Source of the DNA: Nitrospira moscoviensis
GTDB lineage: Bacteria > Nitrospirota > Nitrospiria > Nitrospirales > Nitrospiraceae
Assembly (NCBI RefSeq): GCF_001273775.1
Contig: NZ_CP011801.1
Span: forward strand, 2,768,001 to 2,832,000
Length of the DNA: 64,000 nucleotides
Reading direction: 5' to 3'
This document shows, piece by piece, positions 16,182 to 23,656 of the stretch (position 1 is its first letter; every line of letters begins with the position of its first letter). Both the position numbers and the translations under genes were made by a program. The notes beneath the pieces are model-generated. The model worked only from the letters and a program-made list of their open reading frames with translations. It was not told where the DNA came from and searched no databases.

Positions 16182-16637
16182 TCAGTCATCCACTGCAGTG
16201 AGTGACTGCAACCATTCGATGTATGCGGGTGATAGGTTGTGGCCCTTTGCGCCGTTGATTATCAGATCGAGGTAGACTCGGCGGGGACGCAGTCCAGAAG
16301 ATGGGCTGACCGCGAAATAGCACTCAGCCGAGATCGAATCCCCCTCATGGGTAGTGACGGTGATCGTTCGTCGCACGTACTGTCTCTTGTGCGCGCCCTC
16401 ATGTTTATCGAGCTTCTCTAATTCATGGTCTTGCAGGGTGTACAACACCCCATGCACAGTGTGGCCTTTCTCAGGAACTACCATCGCGTAGCCAGAGCCG
16501 TCATTAGCAGGTTTATCAAATGAAAGCCTGTATCCGTCCAGGCGAGCGAGTCGCCACTCGATGTTCCTCCTCCCGACTCGGTCTTCCAAGCGTCCGGTAT
16601 CAAGATTTGATCCGTACGCGAAATACCAATGTAGCAT
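16182..16637 (-). CDS. Gamma-glutamylcyclotransferase-like (AIG2/GGCT) protein
   Basis: A 151-residue GGCT-fold protein. It opens MLHWYFAYGSNLD, the substrate-loop signature of the family, and carries LEKLDKHEGAHKRQYVRRTI, where the family has the LDxxEG motif. GGCT enzymes cyclise gamma-glutamyl amines, but small AIG2-like members have diverse or unknown roles. An alternative GTG start at 16673 would overlap the upstream gene by 32 nt. It is the last gene of the leftward accessory operon. Confidence 0.8.
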   Translation of the reverse strand: MLHWYFAYGSNLDTGRLEDRVGRRNIEWRLARLDGYRLSFDKPANDGSGYAMVVPEKGHTVHGVLYTLQDHELEKLDKHEGAHKRQYVRRTITVTTHEGDSISAECYFAVSPSSGLRPRRVYLDLIINGAKGHNLSPAYIEWLQSLTAVDD

Positions 16638-16641
16638 ACGA

Positions 16642-17271
16642 TCAAAGGAACCCTTCCGTTTCTCTTCGGGCACCGTGGGACAGTCTTTTCAGCCTCGACA
16701 GCTCCGAAGCGTAGATACACAGGCAATCTTCTATCTCGTGAGGCCTTAGCTTGGTGAATTCTGCTGGCAGTTCGCTGACCTTCAGGTATTTGCCTCCTGA
16801 GGCAAGACCGAGAGCTTTGGCGCCCTTCCGCGTCCCACGATGCAGGTAGACGAATTCGGGTTCCATCCCGAGCCGAGCTCCAATGCGGACCGCGGTATCG
16901 TATATCGCCAGCTCTCCAAATCCCCTGATCGACCCGGCCGTTGTTTCCACCAGTTCGATTAAGCTGTCAAAGCCGGTGCATTTGCTGATCTGAGCGCGTT
17001 TCGCCAGCAGCTCTTTGCCCGCCCTGGCTAATACCGCCTCCGGGATCCGCCACTGGTGGTCGTGCTTCTTCCCACCTTCTACCTCCGCCCTGGCAGCCCT
17101 TTCTATGGCTTCTTCGAGAGAATTCAACATCTCGAAGGAGGCAAGCTCATTGTTAGCCCTGTCTCTGTACCTAGCGATGTAATCCTGGACGACATCCTTA
17201 AAGGAGCGAAGGACAATTCGGCTGCCACTAGCGGGTGAACAGGCTCGGGCCTTCGTTTTTGTGCTGGGCAT
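16642..17271 (-). CDS. Hypothetical protein with possible helix-hairpin-helix
   Basis: A 209-residue basic protein read from MPSTKTKARA, chosen for its AGGGG site; earlier starts at 17301 and 17343 lack one. The N-terminal half is helical, and the C-terminal half holds a striking segment: IRGFGELAIYDTAVRIGARL at about residues 130-150, then VYLHRGTRKGAKALGL. The GFGELAIYDTA part resembles a helix-hairpin-helix, which would fit DNA binding. I recall similar unnamed proteins but know no function. It lies between the exonuclease and GGCT-like genes in one operon. Confidence 0.65.
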   Translation of the reverse strand: MPSTKTKARACSPASGSRIVLRSFKDVVQDYIARYRDRANNELASFEMLNSLEEAIERAARAEVEGGKKHDHQWRIPEAVLARAGKELLAKRAQISKCTGFDSLIELVETTAGSIRGFGELAIYDTAVRIGARLGMEPEFVYLHRGTRKGAKALGLASGGKYLKVSELPAEFTKLRPHEIEDCLCIYASELSRLKRLSHGARRETEGFL

Positions 17272-17391
17272 GAATCCCCTGCGTTTAGCAATCCCCGTCA
17301 TTGACAGCGGCTTCGCATTCCTCAGGATGGACCCACGCCGCACCGCCGCTGTTCAGTTCTCCACGTAGGTCGATTCATAATAATCGTAACC

Positions 17392-17955
17392 TCACTCACT
17401 CTCCTCCCGGCGCCCCTGGACATATTTGAGCATCTTCTCGAGCATCTGGGATTGCGACTTGGCGTCATCAAGGGCGTTATGGGTCTGCACAGCTGGACCC
17501 TTGAACATGTCTGGAATCCGACTCGATCTCCTATCCTCCCAGCTCACGCCCATCAATCCCATGAAGTACGATTTGATATCCAAAGGGCCAATGCCGAACG
17601 GGTTTCTCCCGAGGTACGTGTGGAAGTACCAGTTTACGAATGCCCAGTCGAATGCCGCGTTGAAGCCCACGAACACTGGACTCCGTCCACGAGAGACCGA
17701 CTTGATCCATTCCTCGAATTCTCCCACCACAGCCTTCGCCTCACGCCCGTTCTTCGTGAAGTACTCAAGCGGTTTTCCAACAACTCTAATTGCTTCGGCG
17801 ACGACTTGCTCGCTGATCGGCCGCAGCTCGGCGTAGAAGGACGCTTCAGAGTTTCCCACCAGGCACGCCCCGATGCTGAGCATGCTGTAGGCAGGCGGAC
17901 ATGGGCCCGAGGCCTCAACGTCCACTGAAATGTAGACTTCGGTGTTCAACATCAC
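17392..17955 (-). CDS. DEDDh 3'-5' exonuclease (DnaQ/RNase T-like)
   Basis: A 187-residue RNase H-fold exonuclease. The acidic motifs are VDVEASGP (Asp12, Glu14), GFNAAFDWAFVNW (Exo II aspartate) and HNALDDAKSQ (Exo III His and Asp). This is the full DEDDh set, so it should be an active 3'-5' nuclease on DNA or RNA. There is no polymerase link. Its start is 2 nt behind the stop of the SLOG/TIR-like gene, and 120 nt separate it from the next gene of the operon. Confidence 0.9.
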   Translation of the reverse strand: MMLNTEVYISVDVEASGPCPPAYSMLSIGACLVGNSEASFYAELRPISEQVVAEAIRVVGKPLEYFTKNGREAKAVVGEFEEWIKSVSRGRSPVFVGFNAAFDWAFVNWYFHTYLGRNPFGIGPLDIKSYFMGLMGVSWEDRRSSRIPDMFKGPAVQTHNALDDAKSQSQMLEKMLKYVQGRREESE

Positions 17956-17957
17956 CG

Positions 17958-19118
17958 TCAGGGAACTAGAGGCGACCGGTCGATGTATTGGGACCAGAAC
18001 GCCCGAAACCCTTCCTTTCGGTCTTCCTCTGGCTCACCATCCTTCCAGAAGTGGCACGGGATAGCGCTTTGGTCGAACGGTAGCTTTGTACCTTGCTCCG
18101 CCGTGCAGAGAACACGCAGTGGCCGCGCAAGAGCATATCCGAGCTCGATGAAGCAGTTCAGTCGTTCACCCGTCACGTCCACGACGGCGACCATTGAGTG
18201 GTGCAATCGCTTGAAGACTTCGACATTGAGGAATCCCGATTCCACCTGGTCCTTCCCGAGGTCGACTCGCGCGAGCCCGCGTTCCTCGATTACCGGATCA
18301 ACCACGTTGCGGAAATACTTCTCTACCCGTTCATAGGCTTCGTGTTTAGGATTCAGCAGGCGCACGTAGAACGCCGTCGGTGGTGCGAGGACCGCGAGTA
18401 TCTCGATGATGCCCGCCGACACAACGCTGATCGGAGCTCTCCCTTGATCTGTAGCGATCTTTGCCAGCTTCGCGCCTTCCGTACCTAACTCGCCTCCTCG
18501 GAGCCGGATGAAGTTCAGCGGATTCACTCTGGATTCCCGGGCAAGCCGCTCTGCACCTCCTGTGCCGTCCTCCCTGCTTGCCCCTAACGGCAGATCAAGA
18601 GGGATGACCCCCTTGCAGGACTTCTTATATCCATCCGCCAAGTGTTCCACCCCGGTTCCACCTCCAAGTATGAAGAGCGCATCTCCGTATCCCATTTGTA
18701 GCTCCCGGATCATGGTCGCGGAGCGTGCGCCGGCCATAATTCTCTTCACCTCGACCTTGCCGGTTCCCAGAAGCTCGGTCCAAAGGCCCCTTCTGGAAGC
18801 AGGAATCTCCGTCTCTCCCTTCTCCGACACGACAACAACGACCGGACACCGTGTGCCCATCGCTTCAGGGCAGATTCCAGACCGAATGGCCTCCGCGATT
18901 ACTTCCAAGACCGACCAGTCGAAGACTTGTGCCGGCCCTTCTTCCAGTGTGGGCTCCTTCCCTGCGCCAACGACGATTCCTCCCCCTCCTTCAATCACTC
19001 CATGCACCACTTGCCGCACAAGCTCGTGAGCATAGACGGCCAGCGCACTGGGCGTTCTTGGCCCAACGCTTCCAGCAATATGGAGCCGTTTTCCGGCAAG
19101 AGGCCGCTCCGTTGTCAT
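17958..19118 (-). CDS. SLOG-domain protein with TIR-like C-terminal domain
   Basis: A 386-residue two-domain protein. Residues 8-165 form a LOG/SLOG Rossmann domain: KRLHIAGSVGP at the first strand, VIEGGGGIVVGAG, and ALFILGGGTGVEHLADGY as the nucleotide loop. Residues 245-360 resemble nucleoside deoxyribosyltransferase/TIR-like domains: MVAVVDVTGERLNCFIELGY with Glu325 as candidate catalytic acid, then LPFDQSAIPCHFW. The ATG at 19118 has a GGTGAAGAG site and overlaps the upstream HhH frame by 4 nt. SLOG and TIR pairs elsewhere sense or destroy NAD-derived nucleotides in phage defence; that role is inferred here. Confidence 0.78.
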   Translation of the reverse strand: MTTERPLAGKRLHIAGSVGPRTPSALAVYAHELVRQVVHGVIEGGGGIVVGAGKEPTLEEGPAQVFDWSVLEVIAEAIRSGICPEAMGTRCPVVVVVSEKGETEIPASRRGLWTELLGTGKVEVKRIMAGARSATMIRELQMGYGDALFILGGGTGVEHLADGYKKSCKGVIPLDLPLGASREDGTGGAERLARESRVNPLNFIRLRGGELGTEGAKLAKIATDQGRAPISVVSAGIIEILAVLAPPTAFYVRLLNPKHEAYERVEKYFRNVVDPVIEERGLARVDLGKDQVESGFLNVEVFKRLHHSMVAVVDVTGERLNCFIELGYALARPLRVLCTAEQGTKLPFDQSAIPCHFWKDGEPEEDRKEGFRAFWSQYIDRSPLVP

Positions 19119-19435
19119 AGGCTCTTCACCCTTGAGCAAGATTGTTCACGTGAGTCGGCGAACATCATCAGGTAATCCGAGAAAAGTGTCGCGTATCTCC
19201 ACAACACCACATCGACTACCTGAACAGGCTCACCAAGGTGGTCAGATATCAGCTGGCACAATTCCTGTGGGGAACTGAATCCGGCCACGGTGGCAATGCG
19301 TTGAAGGTGCCGATCTGGCTTCACCACGGGAAGGCCGAGGTTCTTGGCAAGATGGAAGGCGGTGATTGATCCTATGTAGGGCAAGGTCTGGAGAAAACGC
19401 ATGTCTTCGTATTCGATTTGGCGGCGTACACTCGA
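19115..19435 (-). pseudogene. N-terminally truncated HhH DNA glycosylase-like gene
   Basis: About 105 codons of a helix-hairpin-helix base-excision type protein: MRFLQTLPYIGSITAFHLAK (HhH), then PVVKPDRHLQRIA, the Lys-Pro-Asp stretch that carries the catalytic Asp in endonuclease III-like enzymes. The N-terminal domain is missing because the frame is joined, out of register, to the SNF2 helicase fragment at about 19431. The stop overlaps the start of the SLOG/TIR-like gene. A start codon at 19453 exists, but the fragment is unlikely to be functional. Confidence 0.75.
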
Positions 19436-20063
19436 TGATGGTGGAAATCCCATAGAGCTCCACTAGGGAATTCTGTAACGGTGTTGCTGTGAGAAGGACC
19501 TTGCGCCGGTTTTCGAGGGCCCACCGGATGTTCTGTCCCATGCGATTCGACGGCCGGTAGGCATTCCGCAGCTTGTGCGCCTCGTCGACGACTACCAGAT
19601 CCCATTGGACCGGGCGAACATCAGTTGCGCGGGCACTGGCGAAGTGTGTCGATGTGATGACGATCCCGTCTGCCTCAAAGGGATTGGGCACGCCTCGAGC
19701 CTGTCTATCCCGATACTCCTTCACGTCCAGGATGACCGTTGGCAGGTTGAACTTCTCCGCCAGCTCAAGCGCCCATTGCTTACGGATGGATGCGGGGCAG
19801 ATGACGAGGATCCGTCGCCGCCTTTCTGCCCAGAACTGGCAGAGGACCAGGCCAGCCTCGATGGTCTTCCCAAGGCCGACCTCGTCCGCAAGAAGAACGC
19901 CCTTGGAGACTGGGGATCGGAAGGCGAAGAGGGCCGCCTCGATTTGGTGCGGATTTAAATCAACGCATGCATCGAACAGGGACCTAGAAAGACGCCCCAC
20001 CCCGGCTCCGCCAATGCGGGTCAACTCGCACGCAAAGTACTTCGCATGATACGCTGTGCTCAT
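19242..20063 (-). pseudogene. Truncated SNF2-type helicase gene
   Basis: The N-terminal ATPase lobe of an SNF2 DNA translocase. DLNPHQIEAALFAF (Q-motif region), LLADEVGLGKTIEAGLVL (Walker A, residues 57-74), LVVVDEAHKLRN (DEAH, 160-163) and LLTATPLQNSLVELYGI (motif III) are all present. After residue 211 the frame runs into unrelated sequence and stops at 19242. The second RecA lobe, normally several hundred residues, is lost by a deletion that fused it to the HhH gene. It starts 4 nt inside the upstream HTH gene. Confidence 0.88.
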
Positions 20064-20287
20064 CGTGCGGTCTTCCTCCTCGGGCGCTTGCTCTGGTTCT
20101 CTTCAAGCTCATGCTTCATCTCCCAGAGTCGCTTTATGAGGAAAGGGAGGGGCACGCGCTTGCCGTTCTCCCAATGGTTCACCGTGCTATAGGTGACCCC
20201 TACCGTATGAGCAAACTGCTCCTGGGTAAGATCGAGCCGTCGGCGAAGTTCTCTGACAAGGGCCGGGATATCTTCGTTGTTCCTCAT
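20060..20287 (-). CDS. XRE-family HTH regulator
   Basis: A 75-residue lambda-type HTH protein: VRELRRRLDLTQEQFAHTVG then VTYSTVNHWENGKRVPLP, with a basic C-terminal tail. It is the first gene of the leftward accessory operon and overlaps the SNF2 start by 4 nt, so it probably regulates the operon. Its own promoter region (20288-20404) abuts the IS5-type element, which may have displaced or altered upstream control. Confidence 0.85.
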   Translation of the reverse strand: MRNNEDIPALVRELRRRLDLTQEQFAHTVGVTYSTVNHWENGKRVPLPFLIKRLWEMKHELEENQSKRPRRKTAR

Positions 20288-20410
20288 GTCCGTACTCCGA
20301 AGCCCTGTAATCGTCTCCGGGTCTCCATTAAGGGCGCCATGTTATGCTACATAGCGATTCTTCGCAAGCGCGATGAGCGACGGAGAGGCGTAAATTGTCT
20401 TATGACTAGA

Positions 20411-21240
20411 ACCTATCTCAAAATGGTTGTGTCGCTAGAAAAAATCCCTATAATGCGCCCGCATGTTGCGCCTGCGCGACGACCAATGGGAACGGATTCG
20501 GGAGTATTTTCCCGAGGAGCACATTCCCGAAGGCCGCCCGGGCCGCAAGCCGGTGCCGGCCCGCGCCGTCTTGGATGCCGTCCTGTGGATTCTGAACACG
20601 GGCGCGCAGTGGCACATGCTGCCCCAGTGCTATCCCAACTACAAAACGGTGCATCGCCGCTTTCAGCAGTGGTGCGAGCGCGAGGTGCTGCGCGAGATTC
20701 TCACGCAGCTGGCGAATACCCTGCGGGAAGAAGGGGCGATTGATGAACGTGAGAGCTTCATCGATGCCACGTTTGCCTCGGCCAAGGGCGGCGGTGAGGG
20801 CATCGGGCCAACCCGCCGGGGCAAGGGCGTCAAGATCCTCGCGATCGTGGATCGCCATGGGCTGCCGCTCTCGGTCAGTACACATGCGGCCAATCATCAT
20901 GAGGTCACGTTAGTGCAACTCAGCTTCAACTTCTACATGCTGGAGGCCAAGCCGGAACATCTCATTGGCGATCGCGCGTACGACAGCGATGGGCTGGACG
21001 CTGACCTCAAGCACGACGGCGTGAACATGATCGCACCCCACCGGTCCACGCGAAAGCTGAAAACCCAAGATGGCCGTCATCTGCGCCGCTATCAACGCCG
21101 CTGGCTCGTTGAACGGTTCTTCGCCTGGCTCCAATGGAAGCGGCGCTTACTGATTCGCTGGGAATATTACCCCACCAACTTCCTGGGTTTTGTGCAGCTC
21201 GCATCGATCACCATGCTGCTCAAGCAATTTTGAGATAGTC
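20411..21240 (+). mobile_element. IS5-family insertion sequence (first)
   Basis: An element of about 830 nt around the transposase at 20463-21233. Its ends are inverted copies of CTATCTCAAAAT (20413-20424, and the complement at 21227-21238). No clear target duplication is seen on the two sides, so later rearrangement is possible. The left end extends into ACTAGAACCT, which has a related inverted copy at 25031-25052. Confidence 0.8.
20463..21233 (+). CDS. IS5-family transposase (first)
   Basis: A 256-residue single-frame DDE transposase. The N-terminal part reads MLRLRDDQWERIREYFPEEH, typical of the IS5-group DUF4096-like start. Catalytic segments are FIDATFA, IGDRAYDSD and RRWLVERFFAWLQWKRRL, which carries the Glu. 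The frame is full length and looks intact. The start is internal to the element, 52 nt from its left end. Confidence 0.92.
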   Translation: MLRLRDDQWERIREYFPEEHIPEGRPGRKPVPARAVLDAVLWILNTGAQWHMLPQCYPNYKTVHRRFQQWCEREVLREILTQLANTLREEGAIDERESFIDATFASAKGGGEGIGPTRRGKGVKILAIVDRHGLPLSVSTHAANHHEVTLVQLSFNFYMLEAKPEHLIGDRAYDSDGLDADLKHDGVNMIAPHRSTRKLKTQDGRHLRRYQRRWLVERFFAWLQWKRRLLIRWEYYPTNFLGFVQLASITMLLKQF

Positions 21241-21481
21241 TTCATGAGCGAAGCGCTCACCCTGCACCAGAAAAATGCGCTATCGTACAGTGGGCCGTGG
21301 CCTGGGCCAACGTCGGTGAACCTAGGGAAGGTCTGATTAATTCACGTTTGCACTGAGAAATCTGTTCATAGGGTGGTCAATGAGGGCGATCTGCCTTGGA
21401 CCGCGCTGGTCCGGGAGCATCTTTATCGGTGGGCGCCCGCCGTCAGGCGGCCCGCGCCCCCGGTTACGCACACGCCCGCTA

Positions 21482-22624
21482 GTGTATCGTAACTTAAATC
21501 ATGTTAACATGCCATCCGGGTACACTCTGTCCCTGGAGGGTGCATGGCCAACCATTCGCGTCCGATCGTTCTCGGGGAAGCCAACCGTATCGAACTCGAA
21601 CGCCTTCAGCGATCCCCCAGCGTGCCGGCCGGAGTCAGCCGGCGGGCTCACGTGGTGCTGCTGCTGGCTGACAAGGTCTTCGGCGCAGAGGTGGCGAGGA
21701 TGACGGGCTACACGGTTGTCCAGGTCAGTCGCCTCCGACGACGTTTCGTTGAAGAAGGGATCGCGGGCCTCGGGGACAAACCGCGATCGGGACGTCCGCC
21801 GTCCATCACCGCCCGCAAGCGGGCCCAGGTTGTTGCCAAAACTCTGAAGCCACCGGGGGATGGTCTGACTCATTGGAGCTCCCGCGAGTTGGCCACTGAG
21901 GTCGGGGTGTCGCACAGCACGGTCCACCGGATATGGAAGGCTCACGACCTGCAGCCCCATCGGGTCGAGACGTTCAAGTTCAGCACGGATCCCGACGCCG
22001 AAGAGAAGATCCACGATGTGGTCGGCCTCTACTTGAACCCGCCGGCCAACGCCGTCGTCCTGAGCGTCGACGAGAAGACCCAGATCCAGGCTCTGAACCG
22101 GACGCAGCCGATTCTGCCGCTCCGCCCGGGCCTTCCGGCCCGGCAGACTCATGACTACCAGCGCAATGGATTGACCAGTTTGTACGCCGCTCTGGAAGTC
22201 GCTTCCGGAGCGATCGTCGGCGAGTGCAGCAAACGACACACCGGGGCCGACTTCCTTCGGTTCCTGAACGTGCTCAGCCGGCATTATCGGAAGCGCTCCC
22301 TGCATGTCATCCTCGACAACTCGTCCACGCACAAGACCCCGGAGATACAGGCGTGGCTGGAGGCGCACCCTCGCGTGCACTTCCACTTCACGCCGACCGG
22401 GGCATCGTGGTTGAACATGGTGGAGGCCTGGTTCAGCATCCTGACCCGGAAATCCGTTCGCCGGGGATCCTTCGACACAGTCAGGGCCCTCGTGAAACAC
22501 ATCCAGCGCTACATCGACCGCTGGAACGAGAATCCGACACCGTTTGTCTGGACCCGCGAGCCCGCCGACATCATCAAGAAAGCCATCCGGAGGACTCGTT
22601 AACATGACTTCTAGGACGGAACAC
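21482..22624. mobile_element. IS630-family insertion sequence nested in the IS5-type element
   Basis: An element of about 1.14 kb flanked by TA at 21480-21481 and 22625-22626, the target duplication of IS630/Tc1-type transposons. Its ends are imperfect inverted repeats of about 27 nt, starting GTGT and ending CATGTTAAC. It sits in the stop codon of the second IS5-type transposase, and the TAG stop is restored. Confidence 0.88.
21544..22602 (+). CDS. IS630-family transposase
   Basis: A 352-residue transposase with an N-terminal winged HTH (GYTVVQVSRLRRRFVEEGIA) and RSGRPPSITA linker. The DDE domain shows VVLSVDEKTQIQAL (first Asp), LHVILDNSSTHKTPEI (second Asp) and GASWLNMVEAWFSIL (Glu). All three catalytic residues are present, so it may be active. 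It is read opposite to the IS5-type transposase it interrupts. Confidence 0.95.
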   Translation: MANHSRPIVLGEANRIELERLQRSPSVPAGVSRRAHVVLLLADKVFGAEVARMTGYTVVQVSRLRRRFVEEGIAGLGDKPRSGRPPSITARKRAQVVAKTLKPPGDGLTHWSSRELATEVGVSHSTVHRIWKAHDLQPHRVETFKFSTDPDAEEKIHDVVGLYLNPPANAVVLSVDEKTQIQALNRTQPILPLRPGLPARQTHDYQRNGLTSLYAALEVASGAIVGECSKRHTGADFLRFLNVLSRHYRKRSLHVILDNSSTHKTPEIQAWLEAHPRVHFHFTPTGASWLNMVEAWFSILTRKSVRRGSFDTVRALVKHIQRYIDRWNENPTPFVWTREPADIIKKAIRRTR

Positions 22625-23580
22625 TAGGCTGCCGCCAGCAGGTGCCGGCGAGCCACATACAGATTCGCCAAGCCGCAGCTGATGAACAGCCAGTGGGTAT
22701 TCTTCGCCAACCCACGGTACCGGACTTTGGACCATCCAAAGATCCGCTTGATCACCAAGAACACATGTTCGACTTTGGCGCGGACCTTCGACTTCGTGCG
22801 GTTGCGGGCACGCTCCGCCTCGCTCAAGGGCCGATGCCGATGGGCTTTGGCCTGGATGAAGCTCTTCGCACCCGGGGCGTGGTGCCGGATCACGTCGCAG
22901 TGCCCGCTGTAGGCGGCATCGCCCCACACGCGGGTCTCCTGCCCATGCAGCAGCTTGGGCAACACCTGGCTGTCATGCACATTCGCGGCGGTGGCGGCCA
23001 CCGAATGAATCAGCTTGGTCCGGCTATCCACTCCGATATGAGCCTTCATGCCGAAATACCACTGGTTCCCCTTCTTCGTCTGATGCATCTCCGGATCCCG
23101 CTCCTGCTGGCGATTCTTCGTCGAACTGGGCGCCGCAATAATGGTCGCGTCCACGATGGTCCCTCGGCTGACCTGCAAGCCCTGCGCGGCCAAATACTCC
23201 CGGATCCGCGCAAAGAGGTGTTCGCCCAACTGGTGGGCTTCCAGCAGATGACGAAACTTGCAGATCGTGGTTTCATCGGGCACGGGCTCACGGCCCAGAT
23301 CAATGCCCACGAATTGCCGCAGGGCCCGCGAGTCGTACAGCGCCTCCTCCACCGCCGGATCCGACAGATTGAACCACTGTTGCAGGCAATGGAGACGCAG
23401 CAGACGCTCGACGCCCACCGGCGGACGCCCCGGGCCTTCGGCTTTGGGATAAAACGGGGCAATCGCAGCAGCCAGTTCCGCCCACGGCACCACGCGGTTC
23501 ATCTCGTCAAGAAACCGCTCCCGGCGGGTGGGCTTGCGATACTGTTCGAACGTGACCTCGGCAAATGTCGATTGCTGCAT
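22624..23580 (-). CDS. IS5-family transposase (second)
   Basis: A 318-residue DDE transposase of the IS5 subgroup. It has the DUF772 N-terminal domain (GRPPVGVERLLRLHCLQQWF), then IVDATIIAAPSSTKN with the first Asp, VWGDAAYSG with the second and KSKVRAKVEHVFLVIKRIFG with the Glu. The frame is intact to its normal end. The last codon coincides with the IS630 insertion point. Confidence 0.95.
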   Translation of the reverse strand: MQQSTFAEVTFEQYRKPTRRERFLDEMNRVVPWAELAAAIAPFYPKAEGPGRPPVGVERLLRLHCLQQWFNLSDPAVEEALYDSRALRQFVGIDLGREPVPDETTICKFRHLLEAHQLGEHLFARIREYLAAQGLQVSRGTIVDATIIAAPSSTKNRQQERDPEMHQTKKGNQWYFGMKAHIGVDSRTKLIHSVAATAANVHDSQVLPKLLHGQETRVWGDAAYSGHCDVIRHHAPGAKSFIQAKAHRHRPLSEAERARNRTKSKVRAKVEHVFLVIKRIFGWSKVRYRGLAKNTHWLFISCGLANLYVARRHLLAAA

Positions 23581-23656
23581 GGGGGCGCCTCCTCATCAGG
23601 ACTGCGCTTCCCTTTAGCACATCGCGAGCGGAGAATAAATCAGACCTTCCCTAGGT

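Larger units (their letters stand above)
21320..23656. mobile_element. IS5-type insertion sequence (second), interrupted by IS630
   Basis: Inverted terminal repeats ACCTAGGGAAGGTCTGATT are found at 21320-21338 and in complement at 23638-23656, and the match continues for about 5 nt after one mismatch. Subtracting the nested IS630 element leaves about 1.2 kb, the normal size of an IS5-group element. The transposase is on the minus strand. No obvious target duplication flanks it. Confidence 0.85.
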
